Part shown: positions 36,979 to 49,000 of the stretch, piece after piece
Numbering within the stretch: the stretch's first letter is position 1
Layout of the letters: the number at the start of each line of letters is the position of its first letter
From: Strongylocentrotus droebachiensis
Taxonomy: Eukaryota > Echinodermata > Echinoidea > Camarodonta > Strongylocentrotidae
Direction: 5' to 3'
NCBI GenBank assembly: GCA_035222895.1
Contig: JAVYIG010002087.1
Coordinates: forward strand, 208,481 to 272,480
Length of the DNA: 64,000 nt
Program-made: the position numbers and the translations under genes
Notes under the pieces: generated by a model
The model's database searches: none
What the model saw: only the letters and a program-made list of their open reading frames with translations
What the model was told of the DNA's origin: nothing

Positions 36979-39656
36979 CTAGGTTTGCAACGTTTTTGCT
37001 TCGTCCATGAAACGTCTGACCCTTTCAAAGTCCACATTGTTCTGCCAGTGTCCACCATGTTTAAAATGTGATCCCACAATGCATCCATTGGCATGCAGCA
37101 TGGCTCTGCTCTCATGAAGGTTATCCACAGTGACCCCTGATCCAATCACTACCGGAAGACTCACTGCCTCTCTCACTTCTGTAAACAAATCAAGTGGTAT
37201 TGCAAAAACTATCGTTTTAAAACAATTAACATCCCAGTAGACCAACAGCCAATTATGAGACTGACAGCCAACAACACACAAGCCTTCAGGACCATCAACC
37301 CACCAGATTTACAATTTTGGTCTTATAAACCTAAAGAAAAGGTGTCAGAAAGGCCTGAAACTAACCAAACTGATCTCATGGGCTGTTGATCTCATGAATT
37401 GCTAGAAGGGCTACAAGGTTTAATGTGCTGTGCTTGGTCTTGAGGGCTGTAGCCTTTATTACAAAGAACTCAAGCAGATCCTTCCCTTATATAATAAAAG
37501 GTTGTGAATCAGGTTTGAGGTAGAGGGCCCCTTAACTTAATCTTCATTTCAGATTGTGCAAATAAATTGTTTCAAATGCTTCTATGTAAGGTTAAATATG
37601 TGCAAATTAATCCAGTGTACATGGAAGTATTATTATAATGGCATTTACAAAACATGAAAATCTGTTTCTAAGCATATGAATAATATCAACGATTTTAAAG
37701 GAACATAACTTGACAATATCAAAAATGTTAAGACTTCCTTTCATCAAAATTGTCTTCGTTACAACCCCCCCCCCCCCCCCCCCCCCCGCCCCCACCACCA
37801 CCCTTTTTTTCAATCACATGATTCAAAACAATTAGAATACCTTGTATATCTTGAGGGCTGGTTGGAATGCCTGTACTGGTTCCTGTTACAATCACTCCAT
37901 CACTCAAGAAGAATTCTGCAGCCTTGGCTGTCTCAGCTATACTCACATCAGATGTGATCGCATGGGAACTAATAGGGTACAACAACAAAATTAAGGTTAG
38001 GCCTATTCAAACAAGAAGTAATCTGCTTTAAAAGTTGCTAAAAAGAACAGTTGGGGCAAAATTACACAAGATGACTTGTGTGCTTCATATGTCTGTTTCC
38101 TAGTATAACACACCGATCAGAGATAACTAATAAGGGAGTTTACAGATACAATCTGCGCATGGGCAGATAAAGGTAATTTGTACCAAAATGGTAAAACCCA
38201 CAGAAACGAATACTTGATATGCGCTCATGAAAGTTATGTAACATTATTCATTTATGCACCAACGGTACATTCTATGATACGCAGGTGGAAGTATTATTTT
38301 CAAGAGGTCAAACAAAAGGTATTCATGAAGCACATCTAGGACTTTGGCAGTTATTATTCTAAGATGCTCAAAGTGGAACTTCTCCATGTGTAAAAGATCT
38401 GTGGATATTTGGGGTCATTTGTACCATGTGCTATCTGTAAACTCCCTTATAGGGGCCACTGTTATGCACAGCTATGTTTACCCCCCCCCCCCCCTCATAG
38501 TTATTATTTTACAAAATAATAAAATCTAAAATTCAATCAGGATATCAATCTAAAATGATGGGTGATGATATAGTTGGTAAAATACCTGTGTTTCTTCTTG
38601 ATGTCTGTGAGGATCTTGATGTGATCAGCTCCTATGTGTTTCCGATATCTGAGCAACTCTCCTGCACAAGCATTCTGAAATCCTTCATCTCCAACATGGC
38701 TGAATACAAAGCCCTCTGCACGGATGAAATCTAATCCTGAGAGGACAAAGACAAATCCTTCTTATCAATGATCTATAATGCTTGCAAGTATAAATACATG
38801 TATGTCATCATCTGAGAACCAGAAGGGTGTCAAAATAACATTGGTGTAAAATAAAAATGGTTGAACGATGCATAAATCTGTCTTATACTGCAAGAAAGAG
38901 TATTTTGGAACAGTTCAGACAAACGGATAATTTTTAAACATATTACATGACAAATTTGACTCTTTTATGTAAGCCTATGGGCCTATGTTTGTTCTCTTTG
39001 CAAATTTTATGAGTGGTCTAGATACCGGTATGTGAAAGTTTCATGCCACAAAACTAAAGAATAAACAACCCTATAATTGTGCAATCATACTTAAAAAATG
39101 CATGATATTTCTAATTCATAACATTTTCTTTATGTTACAAAAGTTTATATTTTTTTCAACAGGCTTTTAATCAATGTCTCTTTGTTATGAAGGGAAAGTT
39201 ATCTCCATAATTAAAGCCCAGTTTATATACTTGCATGAATTGCAGTCTTTTTCCTGTACCCTATCCTACCTGCAGCAAGTGCGACAGCTAGAGCCTGTTT
39301 GTTAGCAGCAGAGAGAACCTGAACCCCTAGAGGTATATCAGGGTACTCCTGACGAACAGCACTGGATACAGCCGTCATGGAAGCAGTGATCTCAGGGCCT
39401 ACATGGTTAGGTTGTATGTATGGTACGTCATGCATGTTCTCCAACATCAGCCCGGTCTAATAACAGAACAGAAAAACATCAAATCATATTTTATACATAA
39501 TCTTGTTCTTTGTAGTAACTTGCCAAATTAATTGCAAGAGCATACTCTCTTTTCTGACTACCGGGTATCTTTATCTTTTTGTCATATGTACTCATTCTCT
39601 TTCTCATTCTTACTTTTTTTGTATCGACCTTTCTTTCTCCCCCCCCCCTCCTCCCT

Positions 39657-39692
<36 letters not shown>

Positions 39693-40670
39693 GCATGTCT
39701 GTCTGTCTCTCTATCTTTCTCCCTCCCTCTCTCTCTCTCTCTCTCTCTCTTTTTTTATCCCTTTACATCTACATTCATTTCTGAGAGTAGAAATGAAGTG
39801 TTACCGTTACTCATTTGTACTTATAGACATTTGTGAGGCAACTACAATTCCAAGTAAAACTCAATTAGAAATTGAAGAAAAAAAAGGGGGGAAAAAGGAA
39901 GTACCGTACAAATATTAGCAAAACATTTTCCATTTTCTAAAAGTCAAAACTCTGTTACTTGACCGTGAACTCTGCGTTTTACTTACAATCCCAGCTTGTA
40001 TATACCCTCTGGCTTCCGCACATACTTTCTTGATAATTGCTTGTAAGGCCATATTATGACATGGGGTGCCTATAAGTATAAAATACAATATGAACTCATG
40101 TTATGAGTGCTTGCATGGTATATATTGAGTTAATGACCTTCATGAACTAACACATTCAAAAAGTTCATTTTTGATTGGGTGTATACAATATGATAACAGA
40201 GTGCCTAAATATGAAATAACATAGCTTTTATGGCCGTATCATGATGGGTTATCTAAACATGAATACATAAAAATAGTATTACAACTTTTTGTATTGCCAT
40301 TTGATCACAACACAATATAAATTTTAAATCACTTGTAATTACACTATTGCATTCCGATATCATACACAAACGAAAAATAAACGTATTGTTATGATTTTTA
40401 GAATGGTGATATTGTGTGCCTAATCAAAATGGGGGAAAATATACATAACAGCTAGACTACCAGTACCATAATGGCTCCTAATAATCATTTCCAATAACTT
40501 TTTATTTTCTTCCAATTAAAAAGGGGATGAAACAACAATGTTTCCTTGATGGCATAACAAGAAAAGAAAATGATCAAGAAATAGTCTTTATTACCTGGTA
40601 AAGCTGGTACATGCAGCATCCCAATCACAACACCATGGTTGTGTCCAAACAACTTCTGAAACCAACTCAT
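36979..40670 (-). CDS. BtpA-family TIM-barrel protein (F13E9.13-like)
   Basis: Six coding exons on the minus strand: 40595-40670 (ATG at 40670), 39987-40069, 39270-39456, 38586-38736, 37841-37968 and 36979-37178 (stop at 36979). All junctions stay in frame, giving 274 residues, the usual length of the family. Motifs in order are VVIGMLHVPALPGTP (about 14-28), LENMHDVPY, GFVFSHVGDEG, KILTDIKKKH, SDGVIVTGTSTG and VVIGSGVTVDNLHE, ending with VDFERVRRFM. The repeated strand motifs ending in Gly/Asp are those of the BtpA/SgcQ family, a TIM-barrel fold named after a cyanobacterial factor needed for photosystem I stability and also found in nematodes. The substrate in animals is unknown to me. The N-terminal MSWFQKLFGHNHG is not a clear targeting signal. 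Confidence 0.9.
37765..37787 (+). repeat. Homopolymer of 23 C bases
   Basis: An uninterrupted C23 tract followed by GCCCCCACCACCACC lies in the last intron of the BtpA-like gene, about 50 bases from an exon edge. On the minus strand, which is the transcribed sense, it is a G23 run able to form quadruplex structures. Confidence 0.95.
38133..38447 (+). mobile_element. MITE with TA target duplication, copy 2
   Basis: Inverted ends AGGGAGTTTACAGATA and TATCTGTAAACTCCCT bound 315 bp, flanked by TA on both sides (38131-38132 and 38448-38449). The element lies in an intron of the BtpA-like gene. Its interior matches the reverse complement of 31227-31543, including blocks around GCGCATGGGCAGATAAAG and GTAAAAGATCTGTGGATATT. 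Confidence 0.8.
39640..39757 (+). repeat. CT microsatellite in two blocks
   Basis: Two long (CT)n blocks separated by a diverged CTGTCTGTCT-type stretch lie in an intron of the BtpA-like gene. Reading frames of up to 128 codons across it are artefacts of the repeat. Confidence 0.95.
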
Positions 40671-41329
40671 CCTGTCACTTTAATAATTTAGGGAAACAGC
40701 TGGATGAAAACAATTAAGATGCTTCACCCTTTTAGAGCTAGAGGGGGGATAACTGTCTTCCAGAAGTCTGCAGAAAATGAAGAGAACAGATTTTTATTTG
40801 TTTTAATTCACTCGTGATGCCTAATAAGTTTGTGTAGATCTAGGTTTTGATATATATATATATATTTCCAAAATCATATTATTATCAATATAATTGTTTT
40901 TTTTTTAAATTTAATTGCTAATCTGCACATTAGAGTGCACACGTCACACACTCCATTCCATGATGGGGAGTACTCCTGCCTGGGAGTAATAAAGTCAGAC
41001 TATAACTACGGTGCACATTGACATTTTAAACCAAAGACAAAGTGAAACATGCTTCCACCGTACCTGCACCCCGGCCCCCGGCTTCCACCACATGCAACAG
41101 TCATACCCGTTAAACTCCACGGAACCCATCGGCCCATCATCAGATCATCGCCTGCACTGGCCGACGGAGCTCATTGGAGCTGACGTATATGGTATTCTCC
41201 GTGTACAATCACTGGACTTTCGTAAAAGTCTGAATAACTCATTTTATATTTCAACATTACATATGACTGCACAACTCATCATTTTGCTAAAATAATGTGT
41301 AAAGATCATTACACTATTCTACTTACAAT

Positions 41330-41480
41330 ATCTATCCCTTGTTTTACCTCTCGAGCTCTATCACAGTCGAAAAGACTTCAACATTTGCAACTATTATGAA
41401 TGAGCAGAACGTGCCGGTGTTAACCCCACTCAAGCTCCGCCCCTTTGATCATCCAACAAAATTATGAGTAGAGGCGCCAA
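41330..41480 (-). promoter_or_regulatory. Possible promoter of the BtpA-like gene
   Basis: A GC-richer stretch about 0.7-0.8 kb upstream of the start codon contains a GCTCCGCCCC GC-box near 41433. I did not find a certain 5' UTR exon, so the link to the gene is weak. Confidence 0.25.
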
Positions 41481-41499
41481 TGGTACTGCCGCTATATAG

Positions 41500-41605
41500 G
41501 CGCAGGAGATTGGTGATTTCGAAAAACTATCTCATGGTAAAGACGACGTGAGTTTTAGAAACTCACATTTCCTTGGTGAAAAGAGGGTCATCAATCTCCT
41601 GCGCT
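41500..41605. mobile_element. Short foldback element / MITE
   Basis: GCGCAGGAGATTG at the left is answered by CAATCTCCTGCGC at the right, about 105 bp in all. A perfect 8-bp stem GTGAGTTT / AAACTCAC with a 3-base loop lies in the middle (about 41549-41567). No clear target duplication. Confidence 0.55.
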
Positions 41606-44600
41606 TACAACAAGTTTTTAGGAACGGTATGTTAACCATCATACATCTTGAAAAACAACAAAAGTATGTACATCGATCTATATTGGAGAATATTCCTTCC
41701 TGCATGTGATCTCGATCTCTTCTTTCCTTATTCAAATGTAGCTCAATTTATCATCTCAGCTAAAGTCTTTTTTTTAAAGTCATTGGGAAAATCAAAAATT
41801 CCTGTAAGTATCAGCATCTACACTTTCTACAACCTTCAGAAGTTTTATATCCCAAGCATTGGGTATGATTTTGTTTTTGGAAAACCCCTAGTTTTTTTAG
41901 ATCTTGTTAAACGAGAGTTACTATTTCTTCAGAATAATACTCATAATCTCACTAAAGTGCAAATCCCATGCAAATATACATGTAGTTGAAAATATTCTGC
42001 CTTTTCGTGGGTTTTTCTGCTAGATTAACTATTGAAAAAGGTGGAGGGTTTCATTGCAGAACTGACTGAAAACAGAACAAAACAAAATTACACAAGGGTG
42101 TCTACCAGTACTGTTTAATATGCCAGTTTGTTTTGTTATTGTACTTGTTCAGTTTAGTTGTTCAAGTCATTGAATCAATTAATCCTAGAATGATTAAAAA
42201 CCGTGATAGCAATTCCATACCCCTCCCCTAAATACATGTCTGTATGTCTCTATTGCCTCGAATTCCAACGACGTGCCTCTTCTATATTCATCAACATTTT
42301 CAATGCAAACAGGTTCTCATTGACCAAAGGATTCATTTTAAAATCCATTTTTTCTGCTCTTACAATAACTTTTAATAATTGTGTAAATTAGTTAATATTG
42401 CCCTGCATATATTTAGCACTCACTTCAAGACAATATGTAATTGTGTGTTCTTACCCCCCCCCCCCCTACATAACTGGTTCAATACTGGACAATAATGCAT
42501 TGTACTTTTGTACCTTGAAGACCAAACTGATAAATACAAAATGAACATCGTCTCTTGAAAATGGTATCATTCACTTTATTCAATATATAAAAATTTCAAA
42601 GACTGAGCAAGAACAAATCAGAGCAAACTTAATACAGAAAGATCAATACCAGATACGTTAAAATTGAAGAGTGGAAATATCAAATTTTCACCAACTTTAC
42701 ATGGATCTTGATAGTGATTGCATTACATATTTCAACAACAAAGATATAAATACTGGAAATAAGTTAATTGAGCTCAATTTGAAAAGGATTAATTTAAATT
42801 TCATTGGATTGAAGTATGATTATCTAAAATCTCATTTGCTTCACTTAAAAACACACAGAATTGCTCAATTCATACCATGTACAGTATAAAGGAAATAAGG
42901 AGATTAAGTGAAATATACAAATCATTATCTGAAGAATGCCTTTACAGAATCAAAATAGAAACAAAATAGAGACGTAGAAACAATAAATAATCATCCAGAC
43001 TTAACAAAATACAAAATGTAACAATTGGAGAATCAACAAACAAAATGACAAAAGCACAGAGAAAACAGAAAGAAATGAAACATCTGGTCCTACTCTGAAC
43101 GGAATGTGATAAATATGCAAAGGAATTTGTTTGTTTTTCTAGATCCTTTGTCTTTCCCTCAGATAGAAAATATGCATGGCTATGTATAACCTTTGAGAGA
43201 GAAAAAAAAGTAATCAAATAGAACAAGAAAAACAAACAAACAAACCAGTAACAAATATATAACAAAAAGAGTAATGAAATGCTGAATATTTGGCAATTAT
43301 CTTGTGGAATTTAGGGTCCAATTGTACTGCACCTGTTAGTGTCATGTGCAAAATAAAGCTTGTTACTAACTGCTTTGTGTACATTAAAAGGAAGACAAGT
43401 TTTCATAACAAGTTTTGCATCAGTAAATGGATGAATAGGTGCATACATGACATACAGGTGGTATTTGCAGTACAAAATTTAGAGATTTTTACATTTATCC
43501 GACTCTTGACTGGGTAACTGTGAAATGCAACATTGTGTTCTGACAAACAATTATCTTTGCGGAGTAATCGAATGATGAATTTCATACATTGTGCCCTGAG
43601 TTTTTGTAACACCAAAAAAACAAAAAAACATGAAGTAAAGCAATACAACTGTCAAACGAATAAAACACACACAAAAAGCATCCTAAATCAACAAAACAAA
43701 ACATTAATATTTATGATACAAAACAATTAGACAGACACTGCTTCCTCCAATGATCACATTAAAAACTCCTAAAATTCTCCCAGCAACTTACATTTACATT
43801 ACATTGTAGTTTTGAACTCAGTACGGGAAAAGTATGTATACCCACTGTAGGAATGTAACAAGTTAACATAAAGAAATATTCAAAGATTTGCTAATATTTT
43901 CTTAGACAGCTAGACAGAAATTATTAATTGAGACCCCAAATACCTGAAATATATACTAGTAATCAATCTGAATGGGCAGACTTATATGAATTCAGAATCT
44001 CATCTTTAGACTACTACTGGTACTTCCACGCTGAGAGTTTCTTAATTCAGTGAAGCTGTAATTTCCACTTCTGGTGAGGGACATTCAAATACCTTATGTC
44101 GTCTTGCAATCACATACCAATATCAAACGGAAGTATTTGAATAATAATGCAGCAAGTGGTAATGAAATAGATGATTTTGTATTTTACTGTTCTGAGGCAT
44201 TTCAACAGTACTTTCCCATGAGGAAATATATAAGCACACATAACTGTTTTTTTGTAATATATCAGTGAAAATTGAATATATTCAGCCCTTGTAGGAGTAA
44301 ACTAAAAGGGATCGGTAAACATTACTCACTCCTAACAATTGTCATTCTTTGTAAGACAGATATCAGCAGAATGTCTTTTGCCATGTTCTTGAAGGTTTGA
44401 TATTCAAACACAATGGGTTAATACATTCTACATATAGTCCACCATTTCAATCAAATATAAACATCTGAGTAAATTGTAATGATACTGTATCTCATAAACA
44501 AAGCACCATTATTAGATTCAAACTCAGAAAATAGTACAAATTGCAACAAAAAAACACCCAACAATTTACAAATATCCAAGGCTTAATAATTGCATTGAAA

Positions 44601-46002
44601 ATAATTCCTATTTGAGTACATTTGGATGAATACATCATACAGGCAATTCAAACAAAAATATATGGTTACTCATAACTATAAAATATATTATCTGTACAGA
44701 ATCATTGCCATGACAACTTGCATGTGTCTCCACAACAAAATCCAATGTTAGAATGATAAATACAACAAAGAAACCAAACTATTTCTGATGCACACAGGTA
44801 AAAGAGCTACCAAAAAGATGTGGCACAATACAAACTCTAAATTCAAAAGGGCTTTTCCTCCTAATTAAGTAAATTAATATCAAAATTATTCCCATGTTTT
44901 ATAAATGTGCTTGTCACCATCAGACCAGGCTAGATCCTTGAAATTGTTTTAAAAAAATGTTACTGGACCTAAATATAAAATAGAATTTTCAAATAACATT
45001 GTACATATTTGCAATGATGTAATGAAATATGAAAATATATGCAACTAACTAACCTAGGTTTTGTTGGTGACAAGCACATCATATGAATTAGTTTCAGCGA
45101 AGAATAACAAGTAGCAAATATCTTAATATCTTCTGGCAAATATATTTATATGTCTAAAATAAATAGCTCAGAATAAATACAAATGTCATTATATCACTCA
45201 TTTACATCATATTTCAGTGAAGAAAAAAAACACACTTCTGTACATGTTTACATTCACAACACACCCTGTTTTGCATCTGTTAAAATTTCTGTAAATTGTA
45301 CAAGAATTGATAACTTTCTAACTTTAAGTAATATTTCTCGGCTACAATGCAAAACTATATTCCTATTATAACCTGAAGGCTGAACAAACATGTGTAATTA
45401 GTTGTATAATCTGTATTTCAAAAATTGTGTATGAATATTGGAATAAATTTATGCAGTATCACAAATTTACATGACCTGATCTAAAAAAAGATATGTTGGT
45501 ATTAATTAGGCTTTGGATTAATATTTTTGTTATGGAAAGATGGCCTTCAATGTTCACAATTTGAAAAACATACTTCACTCAAGAATTACAGCAAGACAAG
45601 TAAATTGGAAGACAAAATGGAATAATTTACACAAGTCTCCATTTCAGGGAAAAAACATGTCATGTTCAACTTGACGAGGGTGAAAATAAATATGCTGATC
45701 CCCGTTCCAAAGTAATTTGTTTTTTAATGTACCTAAACTTTTAAAGTAAGATAATGTGTTCATTGAGAAGATATATTCGTCATACTGACATTTTCTCTAG
45801 TCTAAACCACCATCACATTCCAAATTAATATTTTATATTCTAACTACTTACAATAAACTTACTTGAAAGAGGAAAAGCCCTTTTGAAATCTTAGAGAGAA
45901 GAAATATCATGGGAAGGGGAGAAACCCCTTCATTAAAAAGAAACTACCTACTGCTAATACATTGATATGGCTGGCCAAGACTGGTGGCATATCCCTTCTC
46001 TA
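41606..46002. other. Intergenic, no gene seen
   Basis: About 4.4 kb of AT-rich DNA between the BtpA-like gene and cyclin E. It contains a C13 run near 42454. Open frames of up to 113 codons have no domain motif and no supporting splice context. The part next to 46002 should be the cyclin E 3' UTR. Confidence 0.45.
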
Positions 46003-49000
46003 TCATAGAACTCCCTTCTTTGTCTTCTTATCACTCTGAGGAGGGGTCAGGACACCAGGCACCTGTAGGGGGCTGTAGCAAGATGCCTCTCTCAATAGCC
46101 TTTGCTTCTCATGGGATTTATCCTGCATGATAAATAACAATGTTATGGTTATGATAGATGTAAATACATAGCTACACTATCAGGGACAGACATACAGGAT
46201 AATTCCATAGCATCATAGCAGAATAACTTCCATGCTTAGTTATCTTCCTTAGTATATAAAGAATGTTATTAATGTCTTATACCAATATTTGTGATAATAT
46301 TTATGACTGAAAGTAGAGGAATATGTCCTGTTTGTAATAACTTGAATATAGACAATGTAGAATCAGAAACTTTTGTGTGATAAACACATGCTTTTATTTT
46401 CTCCCACAGTAATTTAATCAATTTTTTTAACCTTCTACTGTATGTAATTATTTGTAACGCTAGCCATCCATTAATAATTGCTTAGTTCATTTTTTTCACA
46501 AATATAAGCGGTAATATATTCACTTTTTTAATGCTCATGAAACTACAAAGAACATGACAAATATTCAAATGTAGAGTTCTCTGATTCTCAACAAAATGCA
46601 CATTTTTTATCTGACTGAATTTCAGAGAACCTTTCCAGATGACTAGATTTTCTCTAGCGAGATGAAAAAGTGACCGTACCCACTGACACTAGGTTGGCCG
46701 GAGTGTTGCTCGCAGTCTAAAGACCTTTGAACTCTACACATTAGATGTAATTTAGACGTAACTTTGCAAACTTATGCACTGTGGAATGCATATCTCAAGA
46801 GCACCCTTTGACATTGACTTTAAAATCATCCCAAACTTAAAGGTAAGTTTAAAGCCATGTATGAGATTACGTTCATATTTTGTGTAAAGGTTTGGGTAAA
46901 TGAGAGAGCATCTAAAGGAAAGATGAATCAAGAGCATTGAGAAAAGCTCATTACAAAGGATTATAAGAAATCAACTCACCAATAATTCTAGACTTGAGCA
47001 GTGAGTCTGAATGTTGTGTGCATCTCCTGCATAGATATTCTTGAAGTTCTTGAGCTGAGCCACGCCCACTTCACGGATCGTCATGGCAAATGATGACATC
47101 CACTGGACGCATGCTGCTATGTCATCCCACTTCATACCTATAAGATAGTAAGAAAAGGAAAAATAAGGGTGAAAACATTACTTAGAATATAAGGTAGCAA
47201 TTTGACATTAATGTTCTGCATTTATACTATCTTTACTGTATTTATATATGAAATTGTTTTCAAACTATTGCTAGTGAGGCTAGCCTCATCAGTGAGTAAA
47301 GTAAAATGATATGGTCCTGGGAAAAAGCAAGGGTCTACTCCATTCTGCTGCAGCCCCACAATATGCTCTTAAGTGTGTCTTCTACCGAACACCTCTAGTC
47401 CTTATAAAAAGTACCATGGTTCTTTGTCCGAATTACCATCCACCATTCGAACCATGGTATCATCCATTGTTTGATACCATGGTAACTATGGTTCGAATGG
47501 TAGATGGTAATTTGGACAAAAAAACATGGTTACCATGGTACTTTTTTATAAGGGAGGGCTAAGGTTACCTCTAGTAGTTTGTATTACAATTTTTTCCAGT
47601 CTGGACTTCCATATGCCAAGATGAGCAAGAAGAGTCAATATCTTGTAATGGGTTGAGTAGATTACAGATAGTATGGGAATTAAGGATAGCGTAGGGATTT
47701 GAAAATCTAAATATATGATCAGGAAAAAAGGACTTGACCATGTTGGAGTCCTTTATGTACAGAAGGATATAAAGCTGGAGTAGGTAGGTGTCATGGCCTG
47801 TGTATATATGTCTATGATAATCTTTGCATCTTGAAACTCACCTGTTACACTCAATGTGACCTCTTCATTGGTTACATGATAGAGAGCAGATGCTGCCAGG
47901 ATACTGTAGTCAAAGTCCATTGAACTGATATCTAGGGTACATACATCCAGAAGCTGAAGAAAGAGAAGGATCAACAATTATTTATAAAAATACACTCAGA
48001 AATTATGCATAAATGTACTTTATTATGTTAGAAATCAGATCCACACACATGATATACACATATAGATATTTGTCCCAACTGAGGCACTGACAAAGCAGTT
48101 TGAGGCTAATGATATTACAAAAGTTTTCAATCCCTCTATAACCAGCACCTACTGTCAATGAGAGAGTTTTTAAGGTACTTCAATCCCAAGGAAGATTCCA
48201 CAGCTAAGAAGAAGGAATGTCCATTTCATGAGTCAAACTTGTTTGGTATAAAGTGGTTGAATGATTTAAAGACTTTTGAATCATGACCCAGTACTTGTGT
48301 CCTTTGACAAGGCATTTCATCCATAGGGGTAATAGTATATTTGTAAAGCGCTTAGAGACATTTGCAATAAGCGCTATATAAAAATTAAATATTATTATAG
48401 AAGTCTCTCATTACCCAGGTATAGTAATTACATAACAGAAATTATAACAATTGTTTCAAACTTTTTACACTGTTACAGTATCAATCAATGATTTTAGGTA
48501 GGAGTAAAAAAATTGCCCCTGAATAGACTGTAGATAGATATCTCTGGTATATTTTCGTAAGCATAAACATTTCACTTCTCTTTTCACATTAATAACTATT
48601 TTAACTAGTGCGATGATTGAATAGCATGTCTGCCTACCTGCGCTACTTGAACGAACTCAGTCGATGAGTATGAAGGGAAGTGGAAGTTGGTCTTTTTATG
48701 GGCTATCTCCTCTGCATTGCAGATCTGCATGAAAGCATTCAGCCATGTGTTGACAGTGATTGGAGTCAAGTCCCAGTTCAGCGTCTATGAGAAGAGAGAA
48801 AAGAGTTAACAATGCCATCAAGGTCCAAAATAAAAGAGCATCATAAGAAAGCTTGGAAGAAAAAGATGTATTTATCTGGTAAATTTTTTCCAGTCGCAGG
48901 TTTGATGAATTTTCTTGGTTAGTCTAGATGTATTAAGATAATGGGTGAAGATGAAGTTTTAATACTTTTCGTCAAATAGCGCTGTAAGTCACACAGTACA

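Noticed and set aside
39503..39918. Ser/Leu/Phe-rich frames up to 128 codons
   Set aside because: They are translations of a CT microsatellite within an intron of the BtpA-like gene.
41011..41295. 94-codon frame in a GC-richer block upstream of the BtpA-like gene
   Set aside because: No homology signal that I recognise, and no consistent splice sites around it. More likely promoter-proximal or repeat DNA.
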